The position numbers were made by a program, and so were the translations under genes. Below are positions 62,699 through 64,000 of a DNA stretch of 64,000 nt, piece by piece. The notes under the pieces are model-generated. The model worked only from the letters and a program-made list of their open reading frames with translations, was not told where the DNA came from and ran no database searches. Positions within the stretch are counted from its first letter, which is position 1, and each line of letters starts with the position of its first letter. The DNA is taken from positions 31,584 to 95,583 of the forward strand of contig NZ_JACZCR010000001.1 of NCBI RefSeq assembly GCF_014904735.1, written 5' to 3'. Source of the DNA: Microbulbifer hainanensis. Lineage in GTDB: Bacteria; Pseudomonadota; Gammaproteobacteria; Pseudomonadales; Cellvibrionaceae.

Positions 62699-63880
62699 TT
62701 ACAGGGCCTCCAGGCCGCGCTGCAGGTCTTTTTGCAGATCTTCCACGTCTTCCAGCCCCACAGACACGCGAATCAGGTTCTCGGTAATCCCCGCGCGGGC
62801 CTTGTCCTCATCACTGAGGCGGCCATGGGTCGTGGTGGCCGGGTGTACTATGGTGCTCTTGGCATCGCCGAGATTGGCGGTGAGCGAAAAAATCCGGCAG
62901 TCATCGATAACCTTCCACGCGGCCTCGCGTCCACCGCGTACGGTAAAACTCAGCACGCCGCCAAAGGCGGACTGCTGTTCCGCCGCCAACAGGTGGCCGG
63001 GATGCTTGGGCAGCCCGGTATAGTTGACCTTCTCCACTGCCGGCTGCTCATCCAGCCACCAGGCCAGGGCCAGCGCGTTATTGGAATGGGCCTGCATACG
63101 CAGTTTCAGCGTTTCCAGCCCCTTCAGGAATACCCAGGCATTGAACGGGCTCATGCTCGGGCCGGCAGTACGTAGGAAGACCACCAGCTCGTCCATGATG
63201 GACTTCTTGCCAACGGCGACGCCACCGACGCAGCGACCCTGTCCGTCCAAGTATTTGGTCGCCGAGTGCACGACAATATCCGCGCCCAGCGCCAGCGGGC
63301 GCTGCAGTGCCGGGGTGCAGAAACAGTTGTCCACCACCAGCAGCGCGCCGGCACTATGGGCCAGGTCGGCCATCGCGCGGATATCCGCCACTTCGCAGAG
63401 CGGGTTGGATGGCGTTTCCATAAATAGCAGCCGGGTATCGCCGTCGAGGGCATCTTTCCACTGCTGCATATCGGTGAGGTCCACGAAAGAAACCCGCACA
63501 CCGAATTTTTCCATATAGCGACTGAACAGCGCAGTAGTGGTGCCGAACACACTGCGCGAGCAGATAACCTTGTCGCCGCTTTTCAATAGCGCCATGCACA
63601 GGCTCAGGATGGCGGCCATGCCGCTGGACGTGGCCACAGCCGCTTCACCGCCCTCCAGTGCCGCCATGCGCTGTTCGAACATCCGCACCGTGGGGTTGGT
63701 ATAGCGAGAATAGACATTACCCGGGTTTTCGCCGGAAAAGCGCGCTGCGGCTTCGGCGGCGGAGGGAAATACGTAACTGGAGGTGAGGTACAGCGCCTCG
63801 GAGTGCTCGCCCTCATCGGAGCGCGTCTGTCCCGCGCGCACCGCCAGGGTGTCCAGTGCATAGCCGTCGTCTTCGAACAT
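62699..63880 (-). CDS. metZ: O-succinylhomoserine sulfhydrylase
   Basis: 393 residues of the Cys/Met-metabolism PLP enzyme family. Distinct features: LTSSYVFPSAAEAAARFSGE, NVYSRYTNPTV, the PLP Lys in VVHSATKYLDGQGR and the C-terminal ITENLIRVSVGLEDVEDL. The AARFSGENPGNVYSRY stretch and absence of cystathionine-specific motifs favour MetZ, which adds sulphide to O-succinylhomoserine to give homocysteine. The upstream flank leaves the window. Confidence 0.92.
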   Translation of the reverse strand: MFEDDGYALDTLAVRAGQTRSDEGEHSEALYLTSSYVFPSAAEAAARFSGENPGNVYSRYTNPTVRMFEQRMAALEGGEAAVATSSGMAAILSLCMALLKSGDKVICSRSVFGTTTALFSRYMEKFGVRVSFVDLTDMQQWKDALDGDTRLLFMETPSNPLCEVADIRAMADLAHSAGALLVVDNCFCTPALQRPLALGADIVVHSATKYLDGQGRCVGGVAVGKKSIMDELVVFLRTAGPSMSPFNAWVFLKGLETLKLRMQAHSNNALALAWWLDEQPAVEKVNYTGLPKHPGHLLAAEQQSAFGGVLSFTVRGGREAAWKVIDDCRIFSLTANLGDAKSTIVHPATTTHGRLSDEDKARAGITENLIRVSVGLEDVEDLQKDLQRGLEAL

Positions 63881-64000
63881 AAACCATCCCGGTTTTCTGC
63901 TGTTTACTGAGACGGATATGGTAACCGAATTAACGGGGAAATGGCGCGGTTAACACAGTGCGCAAGCCCGTGGGGAGGGCGGGAATATAGCACCGGGGCC

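Overview
The window reads as chromosomal DNA of a GC-rich, marine-type gammaproteobacterium. The best guess is a Cellvibrionales-type genus such as Microbulbifer. This is inferred from a secreted GH18 chitinase with a carbohydrate-binding domain and a long poly-Ser/Gly linker, a TonB-dependent receptor, a PhoPQ-like operon, kbl-tdh, a glucosylglycerate operon and the arsC-wrbA-DUF2069 block. No rRNA, tRNA, CRISPR array, prophage or intact insertion sequence was seen.

Layout. 1-7.4 kb: three tandem paralogues of a lipoprotein with two solute-binding domains and an MltF-type lytic transglycosylase domain; the first is cut by the window edge. A degenerate 3' end of xseA lies between copies 1 and 2, and copy 3 runs 203 bp antisense into a quinone oxidoreductase gene. 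7.2-11.7 kb: the oxidoreductase, a TonB-dependent receptor and pdxH. 11.9-18 kb: amino-acid catabolism, with an AruI-like ketoarginine decarboxylase plus aldehyde dehydrogenase, a small ORF behind a structured leader, and kbl-tdh (threonine to glycine and acetyl-CoA). 18-25.5 kb: GNAT, a YceB-like protein, sodC, a CPA1 antiporter coupled to a glutamate-synthase-like protein, a PA0069-type radical SAM gene under a near-perfect LexA box, a GIY-YIG protein and small membrane or secreted proteins. 25.5-34 kb: LysR/SDR divergent pair, a TSUP permease remnant, a MITE-like element with 32-bp inverted repeats, DUF3301, DUF1653, a saccharopine-dehydrogenase-like protein, PAP2 plus an MJ1255-type glycosyltransferase, and a DmdC-type acyl-CoA dehydrogenase.

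34-42 kb: a fused monoheme cytochrome/outer-membrane barrel resembling the Cyc2 family, a PepSY/PhoP-like/PhoQ-like operon with a secreted protein of unknown role, a glycine-zipper protein, a TlpA-like thioredoxin and YihY. 42-46.7 kb: arsC-wrbA-DUF2069, sppA, a second glycine-zipper protein and DUF3175. 47-51 kb: an operon encoding both synthesis (GpgP- and GpgS-like) and phosphorolysis (GH13_18 phosphorylase) of what is probably glucosylglycerate. 51-64 kb: a 7TM diguanylate cyclase, two MFS transporters, a GcvA-type regulator divergent from a 56-aa protein, the chitinase with a NagR-like operator upstream, a MoxR/DUF58/transglutaminase operon and metZ.

All functions come from motif and domain recognition by eye. 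No database search was run. The most notable items are the Cyc2-like cytochrome-porin, the three MltF-like paralogues, the glucosylglycerate make-and-break operon, the LexA-controlled radical SAM gene, the leader RNA with a sequestered ribosome-binding site near 15.1-15.27 kb, and the MITE-like element abutting an SDR gene.
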